From contig NC_054084.1 in the NCBI RefSeq assembly GCF_017562075.2, positions 12,786,798 to 12,850,797 of the forward strand: a stretch of 64,000 nucleotides of DNA. The letters are read 5' to 3'. The position numbers and the translations under genes are program-made. This DNA is from Anopheles merus (Eukaryota > Arthropoda > Insecta > Diptera > Culicidae). The notes below the pieces were generated by a model. The model worked only from the letters and a program-made list of their open reading frames with translations, searched no databases and had not been told where the DNA came from. Below, piece after piece: positions 27,084-38,354 of the stretch; the first letter of the stretch is position 1, and each line of letters starts with the position of its first letter.

Positions 27084-30000
27084 CTCTCTAAACCATTACA
27101 TAGCAGTCTAAAGTCTCACGCAGGCTCAATATTAAATATAAAAAAATATTTTCTACAAATCTACAAATTAATATCAAACACACTATACACCACGCCTCAT
27201 ACAAATTGAACAAAAGTAGTTTCCGAACCACAATCCGTAAGATATTCAATTAGCTGCATTAAACAATCCAGCTAATCGTATTACGATGCTCCACATTTAA
27301 TCCAGTGCAATAATACCAGCTGAATGGCGTTTGCTAAATGTGTCGTTCGGGCACCACCACATTCCCACCGAGGGCCCACTAACCAACCGACCACCAACCA
27401 CGGGAGCAAAAAAATCCTAACCAAAGTGTTGACCGGGTCGTTAAAACCATCATCGAATGTTTGGTCTGCCGGACTGCCGGCAAACGGCAACTCAAAATAT
27501 GCCCAATTAGTAACTGCGCGCCTTCGTCCAACACTCACACGCACCCTGCACAGCGGGAGCTCCCCAGAAAACCCCCCTTTGGTGCGGGTTCTCGGGTTTT
27601 GGTGATTATTATTATTTTTGCCCCAGGAGCGAAAGAAAAAAAGCGTATCTGTGGCACGTTACTTCACAATCACGTCATCGATTGGTGTGGTGTGTGCGCG
27701 CGAAACCTTCCGCGCGAAATCAAAACCAGCAGGAGCAGGGTGGTAGAGTGCTTAACGAAAAAAAACCCCACCTCTCGAACTTTTCAAAACACACGCCAGA
27801 CACCCCCTTCAAAAACGGCAGCAAGCGGGCAACAGGAGACGAAAAAAAAATACAGTATTAGCAAACAGTCAGCGACGAGTAAACACAAAAAAGCCTCCAC
27901 CAACACTACTCCACACTGCCAGCCGAGCGCCATAATCGTATTATTTATGATCGGTCGAAACATAAATCGTGCCAGGCCACCCCCTGCGCTTCCGACCCCT
28001 TCGCTAACACCGCCAAAAACTGCCATCGATTTGGGTTGGCTCGCTGGACACCCTCAAACAGCATCCTTCATCCGCACAGCAGCAGCAGCTACCACGCACA
28101 GGCAACACACGCACACCGCACGATAAGGCAAAAAGGGCACGATCGCGATCGCTTATTTATTTATTTGCACAAAGCGTCCCCAGCCCACCTCCCCCACACA
28201 AAAAAATGCACACGCGGGAAGCAGATAACCAACAAAAAAAGGCTCAATCTTTTATCACCTCACGCGCCTCCCTTGTGCGGCAATGTTGTGAGTGTGTGGC
28301 AAATGGACGAGCGCAAAAATGTGCATAATGTGACACCCCAGCATAAATATCATCACTTTAAACTGGTGTAAAGAAAGGCCGGAGCGAAGGTAAGATTTAC
28401 GACGGACGATGGTGCACGTTGTGGAGGTGTTTAAGGAAGAAGAAGCACAAACAATCACAAACCACATTCTTGCGCGAAGTTAAGCTACAGGAGCGATATT
28501 TACGAGCCCTCGCCTGCTAAAGCACCTTTAAACAATGTTAGCGCCATTGCGCCCACTGCAACACACTCAACACCATCGGGCAAGGACCAAGGGCATCCGT
28601 TCGAACCGAACGGTTCTGCAGTGCCGACCAACGAAATTCCCCCCGCCCCGCTACGATACACCGGAGCGTCCTGGAGAGCTTAGACCGGACACCGGCTCCG
28701 CATTAGAGACCTGAGCTGTGGCGTCCCGTGCGGTACAATTAACCGGCACCGAATAAATTTTACACCCCGAAAAACATGACCATTTGCTGTCGGACATTCA
28801 ATTTTCCTCACTTCCTTTTTGGTGGCGGTGGCACGGTAAGGCAAGCTTAAAGCACGGGGAGCTGCCGTTTGTTGCAGTCGGGGCAGACCTGGCAGCACTT
28901 GGCGAATGGTGAAGAAAGCGAACGAAAGACAAACATCCCCTAGAGGTGTGTTGGAAGCGAGTTTTGATATTTAATTTATAATTCAACGTGTGCTGAATCA
29001 TGCTCTGAAACGATGGTTGAAGGATAAATTATGCTTACAATATTATTTTCATATTTTAAATTTACTCAAATGTTCCGATTTTTTCTCTTAAGTTCTAGTC
29101 ACATCGTACTGCCCATAAGAGTAACCATTTCACCACCGTGCAAGGGTAACATTCTCCTTGCTCAGGCAATGCATGTACGTTCGATAGCAATCTACCACCG
29201 GGGGTACAACACTGTTTGGCCCAAGAAGCAGCCGAAGGATGTCCCCTTTGATCACAACGACCAAGCACACAGTCATACAACCCAGTTCCCTTAGCGCGCT
29301 CTCTGCCGGAGAAAGGGTGTGTTAAATGTGAAACAAATGCTCGTCCGATAACACCGCGTCCGATGTATGTTGCGGCAAATTACCCATCCCATCGGGGAAC
29401 ACCAGACCCCCGATAAGCACGGTCAGAAGGAGCACACGGATAAGAGCGCGTACAAAGTCGCGCTCGGCGATTAAGTTCGAAGCACGGAAGCTACCATCCA
29501 TAGCAACCGGTTCGAATCGGCCGGTCCGGTCCATCGTGTCGGTGCAGCACGCACAGAAGCGATGTAACGAGCGTGTTTTCTATCGACTGCACGATAAGAT
29601 AAGACACCGCACAAGGCTCTGGAGGTGTATCGTAACCGTTAGTTGCATTCCGCGATCAGGTGAAGGAAGAGCAAGATAGACGCAGAAAACCGTTTACAGA
29701 CGCTTGCGACCATCCTTCGGTCGCAGGTAGGATTAATTCATTCCAGCGCGCGCAAAAGAGGTGTTGAAGGCTTCAAGTTCTGCAGAGAGCATGACTTTGA
29801 GTGCACATTTTGCATAGCTCGGCCTTGCTCGGCGATGCACTGGGTGGGTGGCCTCCGGTCCGTATGCCCGCTAGCCCAAGAACGCCCCATTTTGCATTGG
29901 AACCTTGGAACAAGGTGCCTGTGCTATTGTAAAAGAAGAGATACATCATCTCTAGCTGCCAACTGACCGCTTGCGGCTGTACACTGCACTACACCACCAC

Positions 30001-30949
30001 CACGCGCACAACCCGTAGCAAATTCGATCTTGTTCGCGCAACTTAAGCCGGCGCAGCATGCAAAAAAAGGTCACACGTTGTTTAGGAGAAAATTTATTAC
30101 CCTCAAGTGGGTGGGATGCCGTTAAGGAATGTCTCGTCAGCCTGGTCGCATTCACTTGCTTTCAATGGGAGCCTTTTCGGAAGAAAGCTCATTTTTCACT
30201 CGAAAAATGAGTGGTGGAGGTCAGTCGGTGTCAGGTTCGTACTTGACCGATCTACGATCCTCTGCTCCTAATCTGTTCGCTACTCTCGTTACGGCCGGTC
30301 GTCATGGGAAGTGAACAGTTTACGCGTCACCAGAAAAGGCGGCCGCTTCCAGCGGTTGCTCAGTTTTGTCTGGGAAAATGTGATGCTGGATCGTAGCGGT
30401 GAAATCGTGGTCAAACAGAAACTGTCAGCAGTTCCCGTCGTGGTGGCGTAAATGCGAGCACCACATGAAGGGAAGTGGAGACAAACAGCGAGTGAAAAGC
30501 CGTTTAGTATCCGTTTTATCAACTATGGGAAGGTTTTTTTCTCTCGTTATTTTGGTATCCGGATTTGCCTTGGGATCATCAAGTCATCGTGTCAAGATGC
30601 CGATGCCACTCACAAACACAATTGCCGGCAGTGCTGTTATATGATCGCTGGCTGGGACCGGAAGTCTCATGGCTCAGCCCCGTCCGATGGCCTGTGCGTA
30701 TTATGATTTCGGAAGCGTGCGAACGTAGAAAACAGGTTGTAAATTAGTTTGTATCGTTCTGCTAATCACACGGCCACTGAATTCTCGTTCCATGTTTAGA
30801 GGAGGTTTTAGTGTCATGAAAATTATAATAAAGCGGAGATTTCTGGAAGGCTTTTGGTGTTATGATGTTACTGTTTCGATAAATGTGGAACCACGTAGTA
30901 AGAGCAGTCAGTCAAGCTGACGAATTCTTTCCTATGTTAGGATGGTCCA

Positions 30950-31018
30950 TATGAGACTTGAACCTTCGATGAGCATGTTGTTAGGTCTTACGAGTTGACG
31001 ACTATACCACGGTACCTC
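30950..31018 (-). mobile_element. Degenerate 5' fragment of a SINE200-like element
   Basis: The segment containing GAGACTTGAACCTTCGATGA, GCATGTTGTTAGGTCTTACG and AGTTGACGACTATACCACGG aligns with the head of the SINE copies in reverse orientation, including the B-box-like TTGAACC. The distal part and the GAAGAA tail are absent. It lies in an AT-rich block of intron 3. It is either an old truncated copy or a member of a related SINE family. Confidence 0.65.
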
Positions 31019-34000
31019 GCGTGCAATTATACAAGTTCAATCAAAGACGTTTAAAGTACTACCTTAATATGTTCCTAAATGTATTCGTGTATGAGATTGC
31101 AATTCTTGATAATGTTTATAAAAAGATATTGGCTTGATTCGCATAAGCGTAAGATCACATTTATGCACTAAAGGTGTCATTTTAGTTAACATTAAAGCCA
31201 AAAAGTGAGACTTTGGATATATTTCTTGAGGAACATGCTGAAATTTTCAGCAATTTGCGCATGAAACGATGTGTAGATCAAATACAAGATAGATAAAATT
31301 GATTTGATCGTTGGGTATCCAGTTACTTACAGTACACGAACATCAACAACTACTGCGTTTATTAAAGTTATGATATGTTGTTGTTACCATTATATGTTCT
31401 TTAGCCGATAATCGAGACGAATTTATGCACTTTCCTCTAATTTTTCGGAGTAAACCTTTCGATACGATCATCGTATGTATCGATCAATATATGATAGCTT
31501 TTAGTTGATCAAAGCAAGACTAATAACGAATAATAAAATATAAACTCTGCAACCCTTGTTGTGTTTGAGCGTCAGTGAAGCATTTATTTTAACATCTGCT
31601 ATTTTAGCATTCATAAAGCATTATAATCGAATATCTTAGATGTATCGTAAGATCTTATAACTTCCTTATTTTATCGTACGTACACCTTCATTTCTGACCA
31701 TCGATTTATCATCAACAATATAGATTCTTATCATACAGATACATCCTTGTAAATCGACCGCTGAACCGCTACCAAAGCGGGCGTTCTTCGTTTAATGGTC
31801 ATGTTATCATTGGCACACGGCGCCCAGGAAGTTCAGCCGATTAACACATCGGATAACGCTTGATCGATTGTACGGCACATTTTTCCACCAGCCCAGCTTG
31901 TAATGACACGCGTAAAGGGTGTCCATTAAAGGGTGTCTTTCGCTACACACCGTTCCCGTGGATTCATTGAGCGCTAACGCCATCCTGCTTGCTAATCTCT
32001 TCCTCTCTCACCCGGTTAAGCCCGGTTTCCATTCCGCTCGCTTCCACCATCGATAAGAGTTCGATCAATCTCGCTTAACTCGCAGCGTTATAATTCGATC
32101 AAGCCGGCAGGTGATCGTGTGTCCTTCGAGCAGCACGGTCGATTGTTCGGTACAGCCGGCGCCTTCGCCAGGACTTGCTCCTTCCGTGGGCATGCTTCAA
32201 ATGCTTCCAATTTATTTACAGCCACACCGGAGGAGGACGGAATGAGACACTGGTGTGCAAATATTTACCAGCCTTTGCCGTTTGCTTTGCCTTTCCTCGG
32301 TGCCAATTCACACACGGCACACGGTGCAATAACTTCTGTCTTTCGATTTTTGTGGTCGCCTGTGCCACACAAACACACACACACACTCCCATGTGCTGCT
32401 TTTATCTTCCATGTTGCACCTTTTCCTTCATTTACAGCCCGTGTGCTTTGTTGCTCAAACCACCACCAAGCCAAGAAGTGTAAAATGCCCTCCAAAATGG
32501 CCCGATGGCAGCGCGAAGCATTCGCAGCGGGACGGACGAGCTCGGTGAAGAAGCTGTTGCCACCGGAAGATAAATCAAACTAAATGACTGTTTATTTATT
32601 TAATGCACTGAAAGCCATTTTTGCGGCCCCCTGCAATAACCGGCCTGCTGCCAGTGTGTGGTGGTAGTGTCGGGGATAAAACCGGGAACGCTCGCAAACG
32701 AACCTCACTCGTCGGTGTGAAGCTGGGAAAACCTCCTTAGCCCGACCGGAGGACTCACTGCACTGCATTTCTTTATATTTTTAACGCGCCGTCTGCCCTA
32801 CCCTTCGACGGCTGTCCCGCCGGTCTCTTGGCCCTTCCGCCCCTTTTTGCCACCGCGGACCTCCCTTCCCAGCAGCCCAGAAAGGTAGAATATAAATTGT
32901 TTATGTGGTGTAATTTTGCGGTCCATTCATGATCGGAAATTTATCTTATGAAATCATAATCACGCCTTGGGTTGCTTTTGCCCCTTCCTGCAAAAGTGTC
33001 ACACATCTTGTGCGCGATCTGGCCCAGCAGCAGCTTGCCCCGGGGTCTCATGTTGGCAATTTTCGCTCGCACAAACGATGAGGCGTTACGGGTAGGTTGG
33101 CCGTCTAAAAATAAGGGTCTTAATTAGAAACTAGATGGCAATTTGCGCAAGACACGTTGCGCACGCCGGATCTTTTTTTTTTTTACTTCTCTCTTTTCCA
33201 GCATCGCGTATGCTCTTCGTCATCTTTTCTCAGACACACGCACACACACATTTCATTGGAAGGCCTGGTTGAACCGGATTCGCTATGGCAAAACATATGT
33301 GGCCACCGGGAGGCTGGCAGCGATGGTTAACGATTTTTTGGATCAAATTTCTTACGACCGCTTCGAAAGGAATGCTGCACCCTGACGACGGGGTCAGAGT
33401 GGGTTTTGAATGCAATCAAATGAAGGTGTTTATTTCGTGATGGCGTTTAACGCCTAAAGCAACGCAAACCCGCAGCCAGGCGCGTCATCTGCGGCCTGGC
33501 GCGGTGCGCCCAGGCTGAGACTTCCCTGAGACTTCTGCCGCCGTCAAGACCGAAACTACAAGCTAACATCGATCGTATGCTTCGATGAAATTAAGGAAAT
33601 TAAACTAATAAAATTAACAGGAAACAACGAGTAAACCTGTCATCGAACTGATTATCGTCTCGGATGGCCTCTCGTCGTTGGCTGCTGGCCGTGGCTGCTG
33701 CTTTCGGCAAGACGAGATGAGGCACAAAACAAAGCGAACGTCGAAAAAACGGCTTCTCGTAAAGTCACTTCTCCAACTCGAAACGCGCACCGGACCTGCG
33801 AGATCGATCTGCGTGCCATCGAGAAGAAAGCAAAGAGCGCAAACAGAAAAGAAGGAAAAAAACGGACTTTATCGCTTCTGATCATCTCACCGGCATCCAT
33901 CTCCCCCGCTCAGCACCTTCCTCGATCGAAAGGTGGGGAGGAATGTGCGTACGACGACGACTGCGCGCTTGCAGTGAATGGAAGATGGAATTCTTTTATT

Positions 34001-35950
34001 ATCTTGTTTTGTCACTTTCGAACGACACCGAATCGATGATAATCTTCGTGTTTTGTGCCTCTCTTCGTGGCGTTTTTTTTTTTTTAATTTGTAATATGAT
34101 ACATAAATTTAATTTTAATTACATGCTGATCGACGGAACGGCGATTTCGATCGAAGCTTATCATTTTACCGCTGCGGTGTTCGATAGTCTACCGATTTGC
34201 TGAACTATATCGGACGAACCGCCCAGGAGGTGAGCTGACGAGCACAAAACGCGGAATTTTACGACGATGGGGAATGTCGGGTCTACCAGACCTTTGGTTT
34301 TTTATTTTAAGGTGCTAGGAGTAAACGAGATTGAATTTATTCGAAAATTAATTAAATAGTTTGTGCAGGGAGCAGATGGAATTCTCAATTGGAATCTTGT
34401 AGTTTTTATTATTTTACTTATGGATGGAACTCATTTTTAGTCTACCATAAAGGTTTTTGAGTGTAGAAGCTCTGTATTGAATGATTTGATCACTTTGGTG
34501 TTGGCACCGGAAAGATAAATATTAACTTTTTCATTACTTATGAAGAATTCGATATTTTAGCATAAAGTGCCCAATTTTGTATGAAATGTTCACAGTCTAA
34601 TTTTGGTTACTAATCTTACTTGCACGCGAAATGCCTATTGATTCCTATTGTAGGTGAAACAGTTACCAGGTTGTAGGTTTTTGTTGCTGTACATAGTCAT
34701 TGATTCCTTATATTTTATAAGACGTTACATTTCACATTAAATAGAGTTGAAAATGTGTGAACTACGCTATGTCATGTTCAGCATTCAGCAATTCAACGTT
34801 ACTTGTTGAGATGAGTTCATATCTATATGCTCATTAACTCATAAACTACAAGAATACTCAAAGATTGCGAATCAGCAAAACAAAATTACTCAGAAGCTAC
34901 AAAAGATTCTTACATACAGTCAGTTTTCATTTATATTGTGACATGCTAAACCCTTCACTTATGCATTGCTCTGATTTATTTGTTTGTTCTTTTGAAAAAA
35001 AAGCGTTGATATGATATGCGTTGCAGAACCTAATATGCCGTTCGCATTAATAAATATATCTATTTTCCACATTCCTGGTCTCAGCCTTTATAAGAAAGCT
35101 TACCCATTGTACAGCATTGACGTTCACAGCCAATAAATTCCAAGTTCTCATGACTGCTCCACAAAACGAGCACACTCCACCTTACGACCTGTACCGAGCA
35201 CGGTGACGATTGAAGTATGTAATAAAATCATCCCGGATCGGTGACATGCAGTAAATACCTGGTTCAACCTGGTTTTGAAATGAGACAACGACACGACAAA
35301 GGAAGCCCTCCACCCCAATGGAATCGTCCCGATAGCGTCCCAAACGAAGCGCTCATCGCTAAGCCGAACCAAAACCAATAAACTGGAACGTGTTAAACTC
35401 ATAAAAAAGCGACTTCACGATGCTGGTGGTGCTAAAGAGCGACTTTACCGTGGTCGCGCATAACAACGGCCCCACAGGCCGCTCCAGGAAGCCCTGTGGG
35501 CTGTTTGGCGAAACCGGGATGGACACTGGCTTGAGTGTGAGATACAAATAATAAAGCAACGCCAAACACACCCGACCAAATCAAAACGGGGAAACTCTAT
35601 CGGCATAAATCTCGCTGGTGCTGCTGCTGGTGCTGCTGCTTTATGCTTATTGATTTATTTCACGCCGTGTTCGATGTTTTCGACGTCTCCCCCCTGTGCC
35701 GAACGACAATACCTTCCGCCTGGGGAGGCAGCGTTCCTTTGGGCAATCGTAAGTGTACTCGCAAAACGGCAGGCCTCGGCAGCCGACAGCCGCTGACAGG
35801 CAAAGAGGTCCACCGGAGAGAGAGAGTATAACAAGAGCAGTGCAGGCAATCAAGCGGGAACCGTAAATTATGATTTTATTCGAAGAAATTGAAACGACCC
35901 CCCGGTAAACCCGTGTTAAGGAATTTCTATGGCACCCCTTCGCGCGTGTA

Positions 35951-36062
35951 TGTGTGTGTGTGTGGTCATGCTGACTCCCCCAACAGGCGAGGACACTATG
36001 AGGTTGGGATCGCTTTGTTTCCTTCTAGGTTCCAGGTAGTGTATCAGTGTGTGTGTGTGTGT
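35951..36062. repeat. Pair of short (TG)n tracts
   Basis: TG tracts lie at 35951-35964 and 36047-36062, separated by about 80 bp of unique sequence in intron 3. Confidence 0.85.
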
Positions 36063-37710
36063 CCCAAAGCCAAAGGTGACCAAAGTGTTGTAGTGCATCC
36101 GCTAACTAACGATAAACCTGTTTAAACCCCCCCGGATTGGATGTAGCGACCCGGTATTGCATGGCAGGTTCCTCTCATCCATCGTCATCATCATCAGCAT
36201 CATCATGAGCCATTGGCATTGACATCGTGAAAATTTATCACTTTCATCGGCTGGATTAGCGATTTTATTGCTTTATTGCGGCGACGAAAAGTTGTAAAAA
36301 CAGACCCGATCACCCGATCGGCCAAGGCCAAGGTTTTGGGCCCGTGTTTCTCTGCTTCGATTGGGACCTTACCAAGCCCGGCTCGCAAACCTGAACCTGA
36401 TTATGATCCGTGATCTTCCCGGCTGCGGGGTGATGTTCGATCGAATGGTTCGTTGTTTTTCACACCTCCTAACAACCGGCTCACGGGGCGGAACACCGGT
36501 AACGAGCTTACAGCCCGGGGATGGCTGTGTAAAGCTGTCGCTTGTTTGCAACCCAGCTGGTGAGCTGCAGAGCCAAGGCCTGGCCACCCCGGTACATCGT
36601 GACAAGCCGTAGCCGTGTGTTGATCTGCTGGACCCCGCGCAACGTACCTGACATGCTCTCGTGCTCGTAAAGCAATAAAAACATCGCGCATGCAAAGCCG
36701 GTTGAGAAAATTCGAGCCCTGGCGTGAGAAGTCGCGGGACCGATCAGCGGGACAGGAAAGCGCTTTTACACACCGGGGCATTCGAGCGGATTGTGCTTTG
36801 CTTCTGACGGATGTGACTGTAGCGTTGGGGGTCGCTTCAATGAGAACGGTGGACTTACAGCGATCCAAGACATAATTCTTGCCCGTGTAGCGTTGATGTC
36901 TCTGACCTTGCGTACGTTGTGGTGATAAAACCAGTACAATGCTCTTGTTGCCTGGTGGAAGTTCATGATCTCTTGCAGAACGATCGTTAAACGTAGCCCA
37001 CCTCTTTGAACTTCTGGGGCTGTACACATCCACAAGGGTTTGTGTCCTAATCACACATACAGAAATGAAAAAGCATACATTTGCGACATAAATATTGAAT
37101 AATTCTACACTATCATTGGTTCCACAAATGAGTGGTTGATCACTGTGATCTCTCTCCGCGCGCATTGAGCCTACACAACGCCTCTAAGTCACGTCATGAT
37201 GTCGCCTCTCAGTGGCTGAAAATGACTGGTCAAAATAGCCTACAAAATTAGTGTCTCATACTTCAGCTTCTCGCAATCTGTTACGCCTGCCTGTAAACAA
37301 CCCAAGCACTACCTATCAAGCACATACCATCTCCGTACTCAGACCTCGACCGGTACCTCGTGACACGTGTCTCATCGTACCCCTCCCGCACACATATGCT
37401 CAGGCGCGGATCACCCCGAAACCGATCCTAGGCGCTGGCTGGGTGTGCTAATTGCCCACCGATTACAAACTCATTTGGCCGCAATTACTGGGTGCTTGCG
37501 TTGCCGCATATTTACTCACACAGGCACATCAGGTCACAGGGTACAGTGTGACCGTTTTGCAGTAGCGGCGGCTGTATTACTCCACACATGGTCTATCCAG
37601 CTGTGCTAGCTTCTTTGCCACTTGTGCCAGCTTGTTCGATGTCACATTTGTCAGCCATTTTCTTTTCTTTTTTTCACTACTACACTGTTGACAGATGTGA
37701 GCTGCCGAAT

Positions 37711-37726
37711 GGGGGGGGGGGGGGGG
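37711..37726. repeat. G16 homopolymer
   Basis: Sixteen consecutive guanines are followed by AGGGG, about 230 bp into intron 3 in the direction of transcription (a C-run on the sense strand). The assembled length may not be exact. Confidence 0.9.
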
Positions 37727-37912
37727 AGGGGCCGACATCGTCAAACAGACCGCCATACATACTATGTGATTGACACAGCTGTCAAAAGTGTTCGGTAGCC
37801 AGGGTCGGTAGCGCCCTCTCTAGGTCAGTGTGCTGTGACACCGTCAAACTGTCAGTGCTGAGTACTTGTCATGGAGGACAGCTCCCTCTAACAAAGAATA
37901 TGTGTTTGTGGG

Positions 37913-37921
<9 letters not shown>

Positions 37922-37940
<19 letters not shown>
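37922..37940. repeat. (AG)n tract beside the exon 3 donor
   Basis: The GA tract begins 12 nt past the first intron base (37952) of intron 3. On the sense strand it is an uninterrupted CT tract almost touching the 5' splice site. Pyrimidine tracts near donors can bind PTB or TIA-like regulators, but that is inference. Confidence 0.9.
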
Positions 37941-37943
<3 letters not shown>

Positions 37944-37952
37944 TCAACTTAC

Positions 37953-38083
37953 CGGCCCGTCTTGGTGATGATCATCTCGGTACCAAGATCGTGAAACTTA
38001 TCCCACAGCTCCTTCGTCTCCAGGTGACACTGAATCGGGCGCATCTCGTCACAGTTGCAAGACCCAACGATCGTTGATTTGGA
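37953..38083 (-). CDS. H15/mid: T-box gene coding exon 3 (start of T-box)
   Basis: The exon follows a CTCTCCATAG acceptor and ends CG before a GTAAGT donor, so codon 171 is split after two bases. It encodes residues 128-170. CNCDEMRPIQCHLETKELW lies immediately at and before the T-box, then DKFHDLGTEMIITKTGR opens the domain. The LW..F...GTEMI(I/V)TK.GR pattern is the canonical N-terminal T-box signature that begins the DNA-contacting fold. The CNCDE...PIQCHLETKELW lead-in is specific to the Tbx20/H15-midline class as I know it. The exon is only 131 bp. Confidence 0.97.
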
Positions 38084-38151
38084 CTATGGAGAGAAATTGA
38101 AAAAAAACGTTGTAGTAATGGACGTTTCGTGTTTTTGAATTTTATAATCAC
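38084..38151 (-). other. Intron 2 of the T-box gene (68 bp)
   Basis: GTGATT donor, CCATAG acceptor. This minimal-size intron sits between the linker and the T-box, in strong contrast to its 10-24 kb neighbours. Its length is not a multiple of three, so retention shifts the frame and ends the protein about 37 codons later, before any T-box sequence. Confidence 0.9.
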
Positions 38152-38354
38152 CTGTGCCGGTTCTGGAGTAAGCCGCTCCTCGTCCGATGGAGTGCCAGTA
38201 GTACGCGTCGGTGACGTAGCGTTCGTTCGCGAGGAACGATTCTTGTTCGACGTTCGATTCGAGCTGACCGGTGCCTCCGAATCACTACACTGCTCCACAT
38301 CAACATCGACATCGTCATCTGGTTCGGGGAATCGATCTCCAACCGAAAGCGGAC
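38152..38354 (-). CDS. H15/mid: T-box gene coding exon 2 (acidic and Ser/Thr/Arg-rich linker)
   Basis: The exon starts after a TTTTTTCTAG acceptor and supplies two bases of codon 60 and codons 61-127. It ends in codon CAG before a GTGATT donor. The protein has an acidic stretch (residues 70-86, with the core PDDDVDVDVE) followed by a low-complexity Ser/Thr/Asn/Arg segment and a PSDEERLTPEPAQ tail. No structured domain is visible, and it acts as the linker between the FSI motif and the T-box. The phases at both ends agree with exons 1 and 3. The linker is not conserved enough for me to recognise alone, so the call rests on splice compatibility, the open frame and its position 68 bp from exon 3. 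Confidence 0.85.

Larger units (their letters stand above)
14275..37952 (-). other. Intron 3 of the T-box gene (23.7 kb)
   Basis: This largest intron splits the T-box between TKTG-R and RMFPT. AT-rich blocks lie at roughly 15200-15700, 18890-19200, 21560-22550, 25860-27300, 30740-31760 and 34280-35110. The sequence between them is of balanced composition. The balanced parts hold GA/GT tracts and cores such as ATAATTTATG (18632), CATAAATTAC (18765) and GTAAATTATGATTTTATT (35863). The AT-rich parts hold the transposon material: a hAT-like element with an internal SINE (26.6-27.1 kb) and a degenerate SINE fragment (31.0 kb). No exon, tRNA or known ncRNA was recognised. A 254-codon open frame at 36401-37165 (minus) is unusually long but resembles no family I know. 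Confidence 0.8.

Noticed and set aside
27461..28126. 221-codon open frame, plus strand, in intron 3
   Set aside because: Low-complexity Thr/Pro/Lys-rich translation of A- and C-rich DNA, no recognisable family, competing frames over the same bases.
36181..36208. CATCATCATC-type repeats and other ATC/GAC triplet runs as a CRISPR or satellite array
   Set aside because: Short imperfect triplet runs without spacer-repeat structure, and the window is eukaryotic.
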